Part shown: one piece after another, positions 1-9,881 of the stretch | Layout: every line of letters begins with the position of its first letter | Position numbering within the stretch: the first letter of the stretch is position 1 | Assembly (NCBI RefSeq): GCF_012027425.1 | Contig: NZ_SNUE01000004.1 | Location: forward strand, 1 to 64,000 | Direction of reading: 5' to 3' | Origin: Thermococcus sp. MV5 | GTDB taxonomy: Archaea; Methanobacteriota_B; Thermococci; Thermococcales; Thermococcaceae | Length of the DNA stretch: 64,000 bases | Notes under the pieces: generated by a model | Told to the model about the DNA's origin: nothing | The model's input: only the letters and a program-made list of their open reading frames with translations | The model's database searches: none | Made by a program: the position numbers and the translations under genes

Positions 1-2
1 CC

Positions 3-1604
3 CTCGGTGTAAGAGACTCACAAAAGACCTTCCTTGTCGAGACCTGGGAATACTTCCCAGTCAACAAAGAGAGAGTTAAGGCAATTGCAAGAGATGTCTC
101 TTCAGGATTATGGACAAGATGGAGCCTCATAACCCCTGAAACCCCAGACAAAGTTGTAAAAGTTGCCGAATTCTCAGCAACCGGTGCTCTCTTCATGAGT
201 GCATTCAACCCAGTCGGTGGTATTGATGACGTTTACAGTGCAGTAGTTTGGAGAGTAATCTATGACTATGCTATGTACACTGACTTAGCAACTGGAACAT
301 ACATCCCAGTTAGATGTGACTACAAGGTTGAGAGAGGTCCAGTTACAGTTCCAGATGATGCTGTAATTTACGACACAGTACAAGACAAGTGGGTTGTTGC
401 CCACGCTGGTGAAGAGGCAAAAGCCAAGATTACCTACGACTGTAAACTGGGCAACTGGCATGACGGACACCCAATGAGCATGGCTGACATCAAGTACTCT
501 GCCGCGTTCACTTGGGAGTGGTCAACCAAGGATGGAGACGATGACGTGTATTATGATGACAAGCTTTCTTCAGCCGCAGAAAGCCTTGCAAAAGTTAAAG
601 GTATCCAATGGGTTGACGAGGACACTTATGTTGTCTATACCGACCTAACACACCCGGTTGCAGATGACGTTACCGCGAACATGAACGTTTTCTGGGCCTC
701 AATGCCATGGCAACTCTACTATGCAATGAGCGAACTTGTCGCAAAAGGAGCTGATTATGGCACATCACAAAAATACTCATTCAGTGAAGAGGCAGAGGGT
801 GTCGCCCAGCTTGACCTCCTTGTAGCAGACCATGTTGCTGACTTGAAGAAAGTCCTCGAAGCTCTGAAGAACAAGAACGCTATTCCACCTGCCATTGCTG
901 GAGACGTTAGTGACCCAAGTGAAGGTTATACCAAGATCATTAACTGGATTAACAGCAAGGGTCACGCAGTAATAAGCAACGGACCATTCTACCTCGAGAA
1001 ATATGACCCAGACAAGATCTTCCTTGAGTTAAGAGCATTCAGAGACCCAACATACCCATTCGACCTCGACTACTGGAAAGAGAAACTAATACTCGCAAAG
1101 CTTGACCTTGCTGGAATTGATGTTCCAACAAAGGTAAACACCGGAGATGAGGTAAAGATAACCATCAAAGCCAACATGGTCGAAGAGTACCCAGAGACTG
1201 GTACTAAACCAGCAGACATGGGATTTGTGTTTGTTGAGGTAAAGAACGAGCAGGGACAAACTGTCTTCAGCGGAGAGGCCAAACTTGCAACAGCTGGAAA
1301 CTTTGAGATAACAATCCCAGGGTCAGAGACCGCCAACTGGGAAGCTGGAAAATACGAAGTTTACGTGAAAGGTGGATTAGAGGAAGGCGTTGTCTCATTT
1401 ACTGACAAGAAGACAATAATTGTCATAAAGAAAGAGCCCACGACTTCACCAACAGAATCACCAACCGAATCACCAACAGAGACTCCAACTGAATCCCCAA
1501 CAGAATCACCAACCGAATCACCAACAGAGACTGGTGGAATCTGCGGTCCAGCTGCCTTTGTGGGCCTTGCACTAGTACCACTCATCCTGAGAAAAAGAAA
1601 GTGA
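3..1604 (+). CDS. Peptide ABC transporter substrate-binding protein (5' partial)
   Basis: This is the C-terminal part of an extracellular solute-binding protein of the DppA/OppA type; the open frame runs off the left edge of the window, so the start is not seen. It should capture peptides outside the cell and hand them to the permease pair encoded downstream. The recognisable body is followed by an Ig-like segment (near LDLAGIDVPTKVNTGDEVKI). Then comes a Thr/Ser/Pro linker of repeated PTESPTET units, and a tail with ICGPAAF, a short hydrophobic stretch and a final RKRK. That tail is the CGP-CTERM sorting/anchor signal known from Thermococcaceae, so the protein is probably held on the outer face of the membrane by its C terminus, with the linker likely glycosylated. 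It leads the five-gene transporter operon. The family assignment is firm; the exact peptide substrate is unknown. Confidence 0.88.
   Translation, partial: LGVRDSQKTFLVETWEYFPVNKERVKAIARDVSSGLWTRWSLITPETPDKVVKVAEFSATGALFMSAFNPVGGIDDVYSAVVWRVIYDYAMYTDLATGTYIPVRCDYKVERGPVTVPDDAVIYDTVQDKWVVAHAGEEAKAKITYDCKLGNWHDGHPMSMADIKYSAAFTWEWSTKDGDDDVYYDDKLSSAAESLAKVKGIQWVDEDTYVVYTDLTHPVADDVTANMNVFWASMPWQLYYAMSELVAKGADYGTSQKYSFSEEAEGVAQLDLLVADHVADLKKVLEALKNKNAIPPAIAGDVSDPSEGYTKIINWINSKGHAVISNGPFYLEKYDPDKIFLELRAFRDPTYPFDLDYWKEKLILAKLDLAGIDVPTKVNTGDEVKITIKANMVEEYPETGTKPADMGFVFVEVKNEQGQTVFSGEAKLATAGNFEITIPGSETANWEAGKYEVYVKGGLEEGVVSFTDKKTIIVIKKEPTTSPTESPTESPTETPTESPTESPTESPTETGGICGPAAFVGLALVPLILRKRK
1449..1532 (+). 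repeat. Seven 12-bp tandem repeats encoding the PTES/PTET linker
   Basis: Seven consecutive 12-bp units (CCAACAGAATCA and close variants) encode PTES or PTET. Units 1-3 and 5-7 are near-identical triplets, which points to growth by duplication. Copy number probably varies between strains and sets the length of the linker before the CGP-CTERM anchor. Confidence 0.9.
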
Positions 1605-1605
1605 A

Positions 1606-1640
1606 TTCTTCTTTCTTTTAGATTTTTGATTTTTTTCTAT
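1606..1640 (+). terminator. T-rich termination region after the binding-protein gene
   Basis: Directly after the stop codon lie runs of T (TTCTTTCTTTTAG, then TTTTTGATTTTTTTC). T-runs without a hairpin are the usual archaeal termination signal. The binding protein may therefore be partly uncoupled from the permease genes, which begin about 220 bp later and have an upstream AT-rich region (AATATATAAAG near 1778) that could be their own promoter. Confidence 0.5.
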
Positions 1641-1860
1641 TTGCTTTTATCAAAGGAAAATTCTCAAAATTTGGTGTATTCTTCATTAAACTTATGAACT
1701 GTCTTTTGATATGCATCTAAACGTGTTTCTATGTCTCTGCTTGTACTTATGAGCCTTTTATTGCGCATTAAATAGAAAAATATATAAAGTTTTACAGACT
1801 TGAAAATGTTGATGAATGATAAAAAGCCTTAATGTACACATTTGAATGGAGGTGTGTAAG

Positions 1861-2922
1861 TTGGGATATGGTAGATACATTACAATTAGACTTCTCAATG
1901 CACTGCTAGTTCTCGCTTTAGTTACCCTGCTAGTTTCAGTTCTCTTCACGAAAGTTGCAGAAGAGGACATTAGATCAACAATCCAGGAACAAATAAACCT
2001 CAAACTTAGGTCAAATCCCGAACTCCAAAGGCAATTGGCTGCCGATCCTGCAAAACTCCAAGAATGGTACCAAAGAGAATATAACAGACTTATTCGTGTT
2101 TATGAATTAGACAAACCATTTTGGGTTAGAGTTGTACAAAGAACAAAAGATACGTTAACGTTAAATTTTGGAAATACCAAATCCCCAATATTTGGTGAGA
2201 CTGCTGTTAGTAAAATAATTTCGAAAGCCATACCAAGAACAGTTATTCTCTTTACCACAGCTCAGATATTTGTTATATTCATCGGCCTACTCTTAGGTGT
2301 TAAAGCAGCACAAATGTCAGGAAGCTTTTTGGACAGAGGTGTCTCAATAGTGGCAATGGTAACAAGTAGTATACCAATGTGGTGGTTTGGAATGATATCA
2401 ATCCTAATATTCTCATTCAAAATGGGGTGGTTCCCAAGTGGTGGAATGACCTCAATGCCACCAAAAGAGGGATTCGCGTATTACTTAGACGTCCTTTACC
2501 ATATGGTTCTTCCTGTAACCACAATAGTGTTCGTTTTATTCGGTGGCTGGGCATGGACAACAAGAAATATTATGATTGGTACAATGCAAGAAGATTTTAT
2601 CATGGCCGCAAGAGCCAAAGGTGTACCTGAGAGGAAAGTTATATATGGGCACGCTCTCAGAGCTTCAGCTCCACCTATAGTTACCATGACAATCTTCAGC
2701 CTTCTAGGTTCAATTGGTGGTGCTATTATTACCGAGAGTGTATTCAACTGGCCAGGAATGGGAAGACTCTATTGGACTGCACTACAACAAAACGAAACTA
2801 GGCTCCTAATGGGTGTGACATTCGTTACAGTTGCTCTCTATTTAATAGCAATGATCATAGCAGACCTAGCGTATGGATACCTCGATCCAAGAGTTAAAGT
2901 TGGTGCATCACAGCAAACATGA
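1861..2922 (+). CDS. Peptide ABC transporter permease, DppB/OppB type
   Basis: Inner-membrane permease of the binding-protein-dependent type, forming half of the channel for peptides. A first membrane segment (residues about 8-28) is followed by an outside segment of about 95 residues rich in Gln and Glu. The remaining five or so segments carry the EAA loop (EDFIMAARAKGVPERKVIYG) that docks on the ATPases. A longer frame begins with ATG at 1846, but its first codons are the ribosome site GGAGGTG at 1848-1854. The TTG at 1861, six bases downstream, is the better start. The next gene follows after 11 bp. Family assignment is secure. Confidence 0.9.
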   Translation: MGYGRYITIRLLNALLVLALVTLLVSVLFTKVAEEDIRSTIQEQINLKLRSNPELQRQLAADPAKLQEWYQREYNRLIRVYELDKPFWVRVVQRTKDTLTLNFGNTKSPIFGETAVSKIISKAIPRTVILFTTAQIFVIFIGLLLGVKAAQMSGSFLDRGVSIVAMVTSSIPMWWFGMISILIFSFKMGWFPSGGMTSMPPKEGFAYYLDVLYHMVLPVTTIVFVLFGGWAWTTRNIMIGTMQEDFIMAARAKGVPERKVIYGHALRASAPPIVTMTIFSLLGSIGGAIITESVFNWPGMGRLYWTALQQNETRLLMGVTFVTVALYLIAMIIADLAYGYLDPRVKVGASQQT

Positions 2923-2933
2923 GGTGAGGAAGG

Positions 2934-4376
2934 ATGAGATGGGTCGACGTAAAAGCAAGTATGAAAGAGTTCTGGTTCGAATTTAGAAGACAAAAGGGAG
3001 GATTATTCGGATTAGTTCTTTTGTTCCTTTTAATAGTCACTGCACTTGGAGCTCCATACATAACTGAGCCAGATATTCCCAAAAAATGGAGTCAATATTG
3101 GGAAGGAAATCCAACTACAGTGCCACCTGTATGGTATAATTATTTCACTACTAAGAAGTTAGCCCCTCACGAAGTTTTAACGTCCAATGACTTAACAATA
3201 GTATCAGAAGGAGAAGACATCGGCGGGGGAATGAAGTATTATGGATTTGAGTTCACATATGAGAACAATTATGACACACCCCCTTCAGACATCATCATAA
3301 GGAATATAGGAGTCAAACTTACAGATCTAAACTCCCCAGCACAGATCATAATAACCCTCGTAAGACCAGATGGAGTTAAAATTGAATTGCTTAATACTGA
3401 TTTAAGGGAAGGTACAACGTATCAGTTAGCAAAAGATGGAAAAGTGAGAAACACCGTATTCCGTTGGGCCTCTGAATTTGAAGATCCCCAAAAGATCGCT
3501 GAAAGTGGAGAGACTCTCAAAAGCACTATGGACACAATGAGGGTAATATTTGCAAAAGCCCAAGAAGGTATTCTCACCAATCCTGAGGCCCTTAAAGGAA
3601 CATACACATTCCAAGTAGATATATTCACATTCAATGAAGGAGATCAAGTAGACCTAAGCACAACAGAAATCGTACTACCGGGAAGAACATATGGATTAAT
3701 GGGAACAGATTATAAAGCTAGAGACTTATGGGCAGGCCTTGTCTGGGGAACTAGAGTCTCACTCACTGTTGGTGTTACAGTGGCCGTTCTTACAGTTCTT
3801 ATTGGTATTTTCTATGGAGTTACGAGTGCTTATCTCGGGGGATGGAAGGACGAGTTTATGCAAAGAGTTAACGAATTCTGGGCCTCAATCCCAACATTAC
3901 CAATACTTATTCTCCTCGGTGCGGCCTTTAAGGGACACGTCAGTCTTTGGACAATAGTATTCCTGATGGTGGCCTTCTACTGGACTGGAATTGCAAAGGT
4001 TGCAAGAAGTATGGCTCTCCAGATTAAGGAGCAAACATATGTAGAAGCAGCAATTGCCCTTGGTGCTGGTACTGGAAGGATAATTTTCAAACACATAATG
4101 CCCCAAATTATGCCCTATGCTTTCGCTGCAATGGCCCTTAACGTTCCTGGAGCTGTGTTAACAGAAGCTTCTCTCAGCTTCCTTGGACTTGGCGACCCAA
4201 CTGCAGTTACATGGGGGCAGATTCTCTATGACGCTCAGACGCAAAGTGCTACAATCAATGGGTATTGGTGGTGGGTTATTCCACCTGGGCTAGCAATCAC
4301 CTTGGTAGCATTTACCTTCGTGTTGATTGGTATATCATTAGATAGAGTCCTTAACCCAAGACTGAAGAGACTGTGA
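2934..4376 (+). CDS. Peptide ABC transporter permease, DppC/OppC type, with large extracytoplasmic insert
   Basis: Second permease of the peptide transporter. One membrane segment near residues 23-42 is followed by an unusually long soluble stretch, to about residue 265. After it come the usual five segments with the EAA-type loop (EQTYVEAAIALGAGTGRIIF) and the conserved ASLSFLGLGDP near the end. At 480 residues it is far longer than the roughly 300 typical of bacterial DppC; the extra length is the outside domain, which could contact the binding protein. GAGGTGAGGA at 2921-2930 overlaps the stop of the previous gene and positions the ATG. The ATPase gene begins about 10 bp after its stop. 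Confidence 0.9.
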   Translation: MRWVDVKASMKEFWFEFRRQKGGLFGLVLLFLLIVTALGAPYITEPDIPKKWSQYWEGNPTTVPPVWYNYFTTKKLAPHEVLTSNDLTIVSEGEDIGGGMKYYGFEFTYENNYDTPPSDIIIRNIGVKLTDLNSPAQIIITLVRPDGVKIELLNTDLREGTTYQLAKDGKVRNTVFRWASEFEDPQKIAESGETLKSTMDTMRVIFAKAQEGILTNPEALKGTYTFQVDIFTFNEGDQVDLSTTEIVLPGRTYGLMGTDYKARDLWAGLVWGTRVSLTVGVTVAVLTVLIGIFYGVTSAYLGGWKDEFMQRVNEFWASIPTLPILILLGAAFKGHVSLWTIVFLMVAFYWTGIAKVARSMALQIKEQTYVEAAIALGAGTGRIIFKHIMPQIMPYAFAAMALNVPGAVLTEASLSFLGLGDPTAVTWGQILYDAQTQSATINGYWWWVIPPGLAITLVAFTFVLIGISLDRVLNPRLKRL

Positions 4377-4386
4377 GGTGGATAAA

Positions 4387-5346
4387 ATGGCTAGAAATGT
4401 ACTCGAAGTTAAAGATCTTAAAATGTACTACTTCACTTCACGAGGTGCTGTAAGAGCGGTTGATAATCTTGCCTTCGAGCTCAAGAAAGGAGAGGTGCTT
4501 GGATTAGCAGGAGAGAGTGGATGTGGAAAATCCTCCCTAGGTTTCACTTTAATGGGAATGCCAACACCTCCCGGAAAAATTGTTAGTGGAAGTATAAAAA
4601 TCGACGGTAGGGAAATAGTTGGATTGCCAGAAGAAGTCCTTAGAAGAGAAGTAAGATGGCAAAAAATTTCCATGATATTCCAAGGTGCCATGAATGCATT
4701 GAATCCCGTTTACACAATAGGATACCAAATGATAGAACCCTTAGTCTACCATAAAGGTATGACAAAAGAGGAAGCCTTAGATAGGGCCATGAGATACTTA
4801 GAGCTGGTAGGACTTGCCCCAGAGATTGTATATAGATATCCACACGAGCTTAGTGGCGGTATGAAACAGAGAGTTGTCATTGCAACTGCCTTACTACTTG
4901 ACCCAGAGGTTGTCATTGCAGACGAGCCCACTACTGCTCTAGACGTTGTTGTCCAAGCTCAGATCATAAACCTCATGAAGAAATTAAAAAAGGAACTTGG
5001 TCTATCCATGATATTCATTACCCACGACCTGAGCATTTTAGCAGAAGTCAGTGACAGGGTAGCAATAATGTATGCCGGAAAGATCGTAGAAATCGGTGAC
5101 AGTGAGAAAATTTACTATGAACCAGCCCATCCCTACACACAAAAACTCCTCTCCGCAATTCCAAGACTCCACGAAGACGTTGAAAGACTAGAATTTATAC
5201 CTGGTCAACCCCCAAACCTTATAACACCGCCGAGCGGATGCAGATTCCACCCGAGATGTCCATATGCAATGCAACAATGTAAAGAACAAGTTCCAGAGTT
5301 GAAAGAGATTGAAAAAGACCACTATGCTGCATGCTGGTTGTTGTGA
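4387..5346 (+). CDS. Peptide ABC transporter ATP-binding protein, DppD/OppD type
   Basis: One of the two cytoplasmic ATPases that drive peptide import. Walker A GESGCGKSS lies at residues 42-50, the signature LSGGMKQR near 155, and Walker B with VIADEPTTALD near 176-186, followed by the switch histidine in FITHDL. The C-terminal oligopeptide-type domain contains several cysteines (GCRFHPRCPYAMQQC); in relatives this region can hold an iron-sulfur cluster. A longer frame starts with GTG at 4378, but GAGGTG at 4375-4380 is the ribosome site for the ATG at 4387. Confidence 0.92.
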   Translation: MARNVLEVKDLKMYYFTSRGAVRAVDNLAFELKKGEVLGLAGESGCGKSSLGFTLMGMPTPPGKIVSGSIKIDGREIVGLPEEVLRREVRWQKISMIFQGAMNALNPVYTIGYQMIEPLVYHKGMTKEEALDRAMRYLELVGLAPEIVYRYPHELSGGMKQRVVIATALLLDPEVVIADEPTTALDVVVQAQIINLMKKLKKELGLSMIFITHDLSILAEVSDRVAIMYAGKIVEIGDSEKIYYEPAHPYTQKLLSAIPRLHEDVERLEFIPGQPPNLITPPSGCRFHPRCPYAMQQCKEQVPELKEIEKDHYAACWLL

Positions 5347-5356
5347 GGGATGAAAA

Positions 5357-6364
5357 ATGGCGGAGCCTGTATTAAAAGTTGAAAATCTCAAAAAGCACTT
5401 CCCAATTAAGAGAGGATTACTAGCGGGACTTAGGGGAGAGGCACAAAGATTTGTCAGAGCTGTCGATGGAGTTAATTTTGAGGTCAATAAGCAAGAAGTT
5501 TTTGCTTTAGTAGGAGAGAGTGGATGTGGAAAAACCACTACTGGAAAGCTAGTAATGAAGCTTCTTGAACCAACTGATGGTAGAATATACTTAGAGGGAC
5601 AGGACGTAACCGAACTAAAAACTCAAGAAGAGATAAAGGCATATAGAAGAAAAGTCCAAATGATATATCAAGACCCATTCTCTTCAATGAACCCAAGATT
5701 CAGAATATACAATGTTTTGGAAGAACCACTATTAATCCACGGTATTGGTGAGACTAAAGCTGAAAGAGAAGAACTTATCTACAAAGCCCTCGAGATGGTG
5801 AAGATAGTTCCACCTGAGGACTATGTAGGTAGACATCCACACATGCTCTCAGGGGGTCAGAGACAGAGAGTAGCAATAGCTAGGTCATTAATCCTCAACC
5901 CAACGTTCATTGTTGCAGACGAGCCAGTTTCAATGCTTGATGTTTCAATTAGAGCAGAAATTCTTGAACTAATGAAGGAACTTAAAGAGAAGATGGGTGT
6001 TACATACCTATACATCACGCACGATCTTTCAACAGCAAGATACTTCGCAGATCATATCGCAGTGATGTACTTAGGAAGAATAGTCGAAATGGGTCCAGCA
6101 AAGGTTGTTATCGATAACCCAATCCATCCATATACCAGAGCATTATTAGCTGCTGTTCCAGAACCAATCCCCGAGAGGAGAAATATCATCAAAGAGGTCC
6201 CAATTAAAGGTGAAGTTCCAAATGCAGCTAATATTCCACCAGGATGCAGATTCCATCCAAGATGCCTCTATATGGAGAAAGGACTTTGCGATATCAAACA
6301 TCCCCAATTGGTCGAGTATGAACATGAACACTGGGTTGAGTGCTGGCTAGCTGGAAAGATCTGA
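5357..6364 (+). CDS. Peptide ABC transporter ATP-binding protein, DppF/OppF type
   Basis: Second ATPase of the peptide importer, expected to pair with the preceding DppD-type protein. Walker A GESGCGKTT is near residues 53-61, the signature is LSGGQRQRVA, Walker B FIVADEPVSMLD, and the switch region ITHDLST. The C-terminal domain again has a Cys-rich stretch (GCRFHPRCLYMEKGLC). GTGAGGGATG spanning the previous stop supplies the ribosome site. It is the last gene of the operon. Confidence 0.92.
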   Translation: MAEPVLKVENLKKHFPIKRGLLAGLRGEAQRFVRAVDGVNFEVNKQEVFALVGESGCGKTTTGKLVMKLLEPTDGRIYLEGQDVTELKTQEEIKAYRRKVQMIYQDPFSSMNPRFRIYNVLEEPLLIHGIGETKAEREELIYKALEMVKIVPPEDYVGRHPHMLSGGQRQRVAIARSLILNPTFIVADEPVSMLDVSIRAEILELMKELKEKMGVTYLYITHDLSTARYFADHIAVMYLGRIVEMGPAKVVIDNPIHPYTRALLAAVPEPIPERRNIIKEVPIKGEVPNAANIPPGCRFHPRCLYMEKGLCDIKHPQLVEYEHEHWVECWLAGKI

Positions 6365-6425
6365 TTCTCTTCTCTTACCTTAATCTTTATATTTTGCCTC
6401 GAATAATGATTTGTGGGTGTGTTTC

Positions 6426-6896
6426 ATGGTAACTTTCATGGATGCCATAAAGTACCGTTTAATAAGAGTAGGCCTATTATTTTTGCTTTTGGCAATTGTA
6501 TTGTCTCTAATCTCCATGTATGAAGTCCCAAAAAATGGAAATTGGAGTGGAGATCTTCAAGCAGGAGAACATCTACTTGGAGATTCCCAGTTTGAGAAAA
6601 GATATTTCATAAATAATAGAACTCTCATGTTATATTCTCAAAATGCATCATTGATCATTATCCATGGGAATAAACTTGACGTTTACAAGCTAAGAAACGA
6701 GTCTGTGATTCTGAACCCTCTCTCTCAGCCCCAAATAAATGTAGAAAGTGGAAAGGTAAATTACACTTATAATGTGGAAGGGGTAGATTACCCCTACGCT
6801 CCTCTCGCGTGGATTGCGTTTGTTATGATGCTTGTGGGAAGTGCCCTAAGTTTAGTAGGATATGTGAGATTTATGGAAGAATTAAAAGGAGGATAA
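6426..6896 (+). CDS. Small membrane protein of unknown function, two membrane segments
   Basis: I do not recognise a family. The protein has an N-terminal hydrophobic segment (about residues 10-30), an outside domain of about 90 residues with several possible N-glycosylation sites (NRT, NAS, NES, NYT), and a second hydrophobic segment (about 126-148) before a short acidic/basic tail. A frame open from TTG at 6411 exists, but GGGTGTG just upstream favours the ATG at 6426. It probably has its own promoter (TATA-like TTTATATTTTG at about 6387-6397), and the NadE gene follows 4 bp later. Confidence 0.7.
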   Translation: MVTFMDAIKYRLIRVGLLFLLLAIVLSLISMYEVPKNGNWSGDLQAGEHLLGDSQFEKRYFINNRTLMLYSQNASLIIIHGNKLDVYKLRNESVILNPLSQPQINVESGKVNYTYNVEGVDYPYAPLAWIAFVMMLVGSALSLVGYVRFMEELKGG

Positions 6897-6900
6897 TGAG

Positions 6901-7665
6901 ATGAGAGTACTAAACTACGAAGAAGTCATTAATAAACTGACGTCATTCATAAAAGATAAAGTTAACGAAACTAAAGCAAAAGGAGTTGTTATAGGAATAA
7001 GCGGTGGAGTAGACAGTGCAACTGTAACATATCTTGCCGTTAATGCATTAGGGAAAGAGAGAGTTTTAGGCCTCATAATGCCATATTATAAAAACACAGA
7101 CCTTGATGACGCTATTTTAGTTTGCAAAACCCTTGGAATAAAGTACAAAGTTATATCCATAAAAAGCATTGTAGATGAAATTGAAAAGAACTTGGGATTT
7201 GAATTGGATCCTGTCTCCAGGGGAAATTTGATGTCAAGAACCAGAATGATTCTCCTTTATGCTCATGCAAACTCTAGAAATTGTCTTGTTTTAGGAACAT
7301 CCAACAAAAGTGAGTTCTTGACCGGGTATTTCACCAAGTGGGGTGATGGAGCAAGCGATTATGCTCCGCTAATTAAGTTATACAAGACAGAAGTTTGGAA
7401 AATTGCAAAAGTCCTGGGGGTTCCAGAAAGAATAATAAACAAAAAGCCAAGTGCAGGACTTTGGGAAGGACAGAGCGACGAAGACGAACTGGGAATAACA
7501 TATAAACAATTAGATGAGATTTTGTACAGGCTGATCGACTTGAAGATGAAGAAAGAAAAAATCGCAGAAGAATTAAATATCCCCCATGAAAAAGTGGAAT
7601 ACGTAGAATCATTAATCCTAAAAAGTGAACATAAACGCAGACTTCCAGTAGGACCAGAAATTTAA
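6901..7665 (+). CDS. nadE: NH3-dependent NAD+ synthetase
   Basis: Catalyses ATP-dependent amidation of nicotinic acid adenine dinucleotide to NAD+, the last step of NAD synthesis. The PP-loop SGGVDS lies at residues 34-39. The motifs [19 protein letters not shown] and [17 protein letters not shown] are diagnostic of the family. At 254 residues it matches archaeal ammonia-dependent forms and lacks the glutaminase domain of the glutamine-dependent enzymes. GGAGGATAATGAG precedes the ATG and overlaps the previous gene's stop. A DMT permease follows after 12 bp. Confidence 0.95.
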   Translation: MRVLNYEEVINKLTSFIKDKVNETKAKGVVIGISGGVDSATVTYLAVNALGKERVLGLIMPYYKNTDLDDAILVCKTLGIKYKVISIKSIVDEIEKNLGFELDPVSRGNLMSRTRMILLYAHANSRNCLVLGTSNKSEFLTGYFTKWGDGASDYAPLIKLYKTEVWKIAKVLGVPERIINKKPSAGLWEGQSDEDELGITYKQLDEILYRLIDLKMKKEKIAEELNIPHEKVEYVESLILKSEHKRRLPVGPEI

Positions 7666-7677
7666 GGAGGTAACGAC

Positions 7678-8526
7678 TTGAAACGAGGTTATTTTCTAGT
7701 TTTTTTAGCTGCAAGTATGTGGGGCACTCTTGGAATTTTTGCAAAGTTGCTTTACCAGTTTAATTTGGATCCATTTACTATAACCTTTTACCGAGCATTG
7801 ATAGCCTTCTCCCTCCTCCTAGTATACAACTATTCAAATGGTTTCCAAATAAAGCGGTACAGACTGCCATTCTATGCATTCTACGGTTTTTTTGCGGTGT
7901 TTCTATTTTACATTCTATACTTTTATACAGTAAAGATTTCCTCTGTATCTTTTGCAGTCCTCCTTCTTTATTCCGCTCCCATTTATTCAACCATCTTAGG
8001 ATATCTCCTATTTAAAGAGAAGATAACCACAACAAAACTTTTAGCGCTACTCATGGCAATATTTGGCATCCTCTTAGTTGTGAATCTTGATCATTGGAAT
8101 GGTAACAAGATCGCTACAGTATTAGGCCTGCTCTCTGGGTTAACGTATGCACTTTATGGCATTTTGGCTAAAATTGCTGTAAAAAGTGAGAGACCAGAAG
8201 AGGCTCTCCTTTACACGATCGGTTTTGGAGCATTATTTTTAGCCCCATTTTCTAATTTTAAAGTACCCTATGAATCTATCCCATATCTATTCGGGCTTGC
8301 ATTCTTTCCAACATTCTTGGGATATATTCTTTACAATAGAGCCCTTCAGGAAGTCGAAGTTAGTAAAGCCTCCATCATATCTACGATAGAACCAGTAGTG
8401 GCTTTAATTTTGGCCTACTTGATATTCCACGAAGTCTTAACACCAAAACAGATAATAGGAGCAGTTTTCATAATTTTAGGATCACTTATTCTTCACATTG
8501 AAGAAAAAGAAAAAGATCAAACATAA
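7678..8526 (+). CDS. EamA/DMT-superfamily permease
   Basis: Integral membrane protein with about ten segments arranged as two EamA repeats (first about residues 5-135, second about 150-275). Members export or import small metabolites; the substrate cannot be told from sequence. The start is TTG at 7678 behind GGAGG (7666-7670). It lies directly after nadE, which suggests co-transcription. Its 3' end overlaps the convergent glutamine synthetase gene by 10 bp. Confidence 0.88.
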   Translation: MKRGYFLVFLAASMWGTLGIFAKLLYQFNLDPFTITFYRALIAFSLLLVYNYSNGFQIKRYRLPFYAFYGFFAVFLFYILYFYTVKISSVSFAVLLLYSAPIYSTILGYLLFKEKITTTKLLALLMAIFGILLVVNLDHWNGNKIATVLGLLSGLTYALYGILAKIAVKSERPEEALLYTIGFGALFLAPFSNFKVPYESIPYLFGLAFFPTFLGYILYNRALQEVEVSKASIISTIEPVVALILAYLIFHEVLTPKQIIGAVFIILGSLILHIEEKEKDQT

Positions 8527-9839
8527 AAATACCTCTCTAGTTCCCACTCAGTGATTTCTATTGTATTCATTGGTATCCCACTTTTCTCCAAATATTCCTG
8601 ATAGCTCTTCCATTCTTCCGTTTTATACTTAATGAAGTTGTGATATGCTTCACCAAGTGCACCTTTAACAACCTTGTCTTTTCTAAGGGCTTCAAGTGCT
8701 GCTTCTAAAGTTGAAGGTAGGGTATCCACTCCCAATAAATCTCGTTTTTTCGCATCCAATTCATAAACATTTTCCTCCACATGTGCAAAGGGCTCAATCT
8801 GTTGTTTTATTCCATCCATACCAGCTTTCAAGACTGCAGCAAATGCAAAATACGGATTCGCACTCGGATCAGGACACCTATACTCAATTCTTGCACCATT
8901 TCCTTTATATGCAGGTACCCTTACTAGAGCACTCCTGTTTGCATAACCCCAAGATATGTAAACGGGTGCCTCATATCCTGGAACTAATCTTTTATACGAG
9001 TTAACAGTTGGATTTGTGATTGCCGTCAAAGCCTTTGCATGTTTTAAAATCCCTCCTATAAAGTAAAGAGCCTCTTCACTTAACCCCTTTTCTCCGATGA
9101 AAATATTCCTGTTCCCTTCCCAGATACTTATGTGAAGGTGCATCCCATTACCTGGCTTTCCAAAAAGGGGTTTTGGCATGAATGTAGCATAAAGACCATA
9201 GCTCTCTGCGACAGTCTTTACTAGATATCTAAATCGAATTATATTATCCGCAGCTGTTAAGGCGTCGGCAAATCGAAAATTTATCTCATGCTGTCCAGGG
9301 CCCACTTCATGATGTAAAACCTCTGGGACTAACTTAAAGGATGGCATGTAATGTGCTATCGTCCTCTTAATCTCCCTCGCCTTGTCGAGATTAATTAAAT
9401 CAAAATAACCTCCCCCATCCGGAAGTTTAAGCTCCCATGAGCCGTTTTTTTCAAATAAATAGAACTCAGGCTCTGGACCTATATATGCTGTTAGTCCCTC
9501 CTTTTCTAACTCCTCAGTGACTGATTTCAACACTCTTCTCGGATCTGCATAATATGGTTTATTGCCTTTGTATATGTATCCAAATACCTTCGCTACACCT
9601 TCCCATGGTACTTCCACATAAGTATCCGGATCTGCTTTGAAAGTGAGATCACTATCTTCTATTCCTTGGAATCCTGGAATTGATGAACCATCAAATGAAA
9701 TTCCTTCAGTTATAACTTCCTCATATCTTCCTATGGGTACTTCCATCCCTTTAGCGATACCATCTATATCCACAAAAACAAGCTGGAGAAAACGTGGTTT
9801 ACCTGAAAACCCTTTTGCAATGGATTTGATATCGTTCAT
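8517..9839 (-). CDS. glnA: Glutamine synthetase, type I
   Basis: Makes glutamine from glutamate, ammonia and ATP. At 440 residues it is the short, archaeal/Gram-positive-like (GSI-alpha) form. Visible motifs: the beta-grasp start with FVDIDGIAKGMEVP, the latch-like SFDGSSIPGFQGIEDSDL, the metal/glutamate site (EFYLFEKNG, HEVGPGQHEI), the ATP-site GKPGNGMHLHIS, and NRSALVRVPAYKG with RIEYRCPDPSANPY. The adenylylation-loop tyrosine region of the GSI-beta enzymes is not apparent. It is transcribed alone from a TATA promoter at about 9882-9891. Confidence 0.96.
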   Translation of the reverse strand: MNDIKSIAKGFSGKPRFLQLVFVDIDGIAKGMEVPIGRYEEVITEGISFDGSSIPGFQGIEDSDLTFKADPDTYVEVPWEGVAKVFGYIYKGNKPYYADPRRVLKSVTEELEKEGLTAYIGPEPEFYLFEKNGSWELKLPDGGGYFDLINLDKAREIKRTIAHYMPSFKLVPEVLHHEVGPGQHEINFRFADALTAADNIIRFRYLVKTVAESYGLYATFMPKPLFGKPGNGMHLHISIWEGNRNIFIGEKGLSEEALYFIGGILKHAKALTAITNPTVNSYKRLVPGYEAPVYISWGYANRSALVRVPAYKGNGARIEYRCPDPSANPYFAFAAVLKAGMDGIKQQIEPFAHVEENVYELDAKKRDLLGVDTLPSTLEAALEALRKDKVVKGALGEAYHNFIKYKTEEWKSYQEYLEKSGIPMNTIEITEWELERYFYV

Positions 9840-9881
9840 TTTTATCTCACCTTAATGATAATATTTTCATTATTACCCAGT

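Noticed and set aside
1449-1532. Regular short repeats considered as a CRISPR array
   Set aside because: Units are 12 bp with no spacers and encode an in-frame linker.
1361-1585. Antisense frame with VGDSVGDSVG repeats
   Set aside because: It is the mirror of the PTES-coding tandem repeats on the plus strand and has no ribosome site or promoter.
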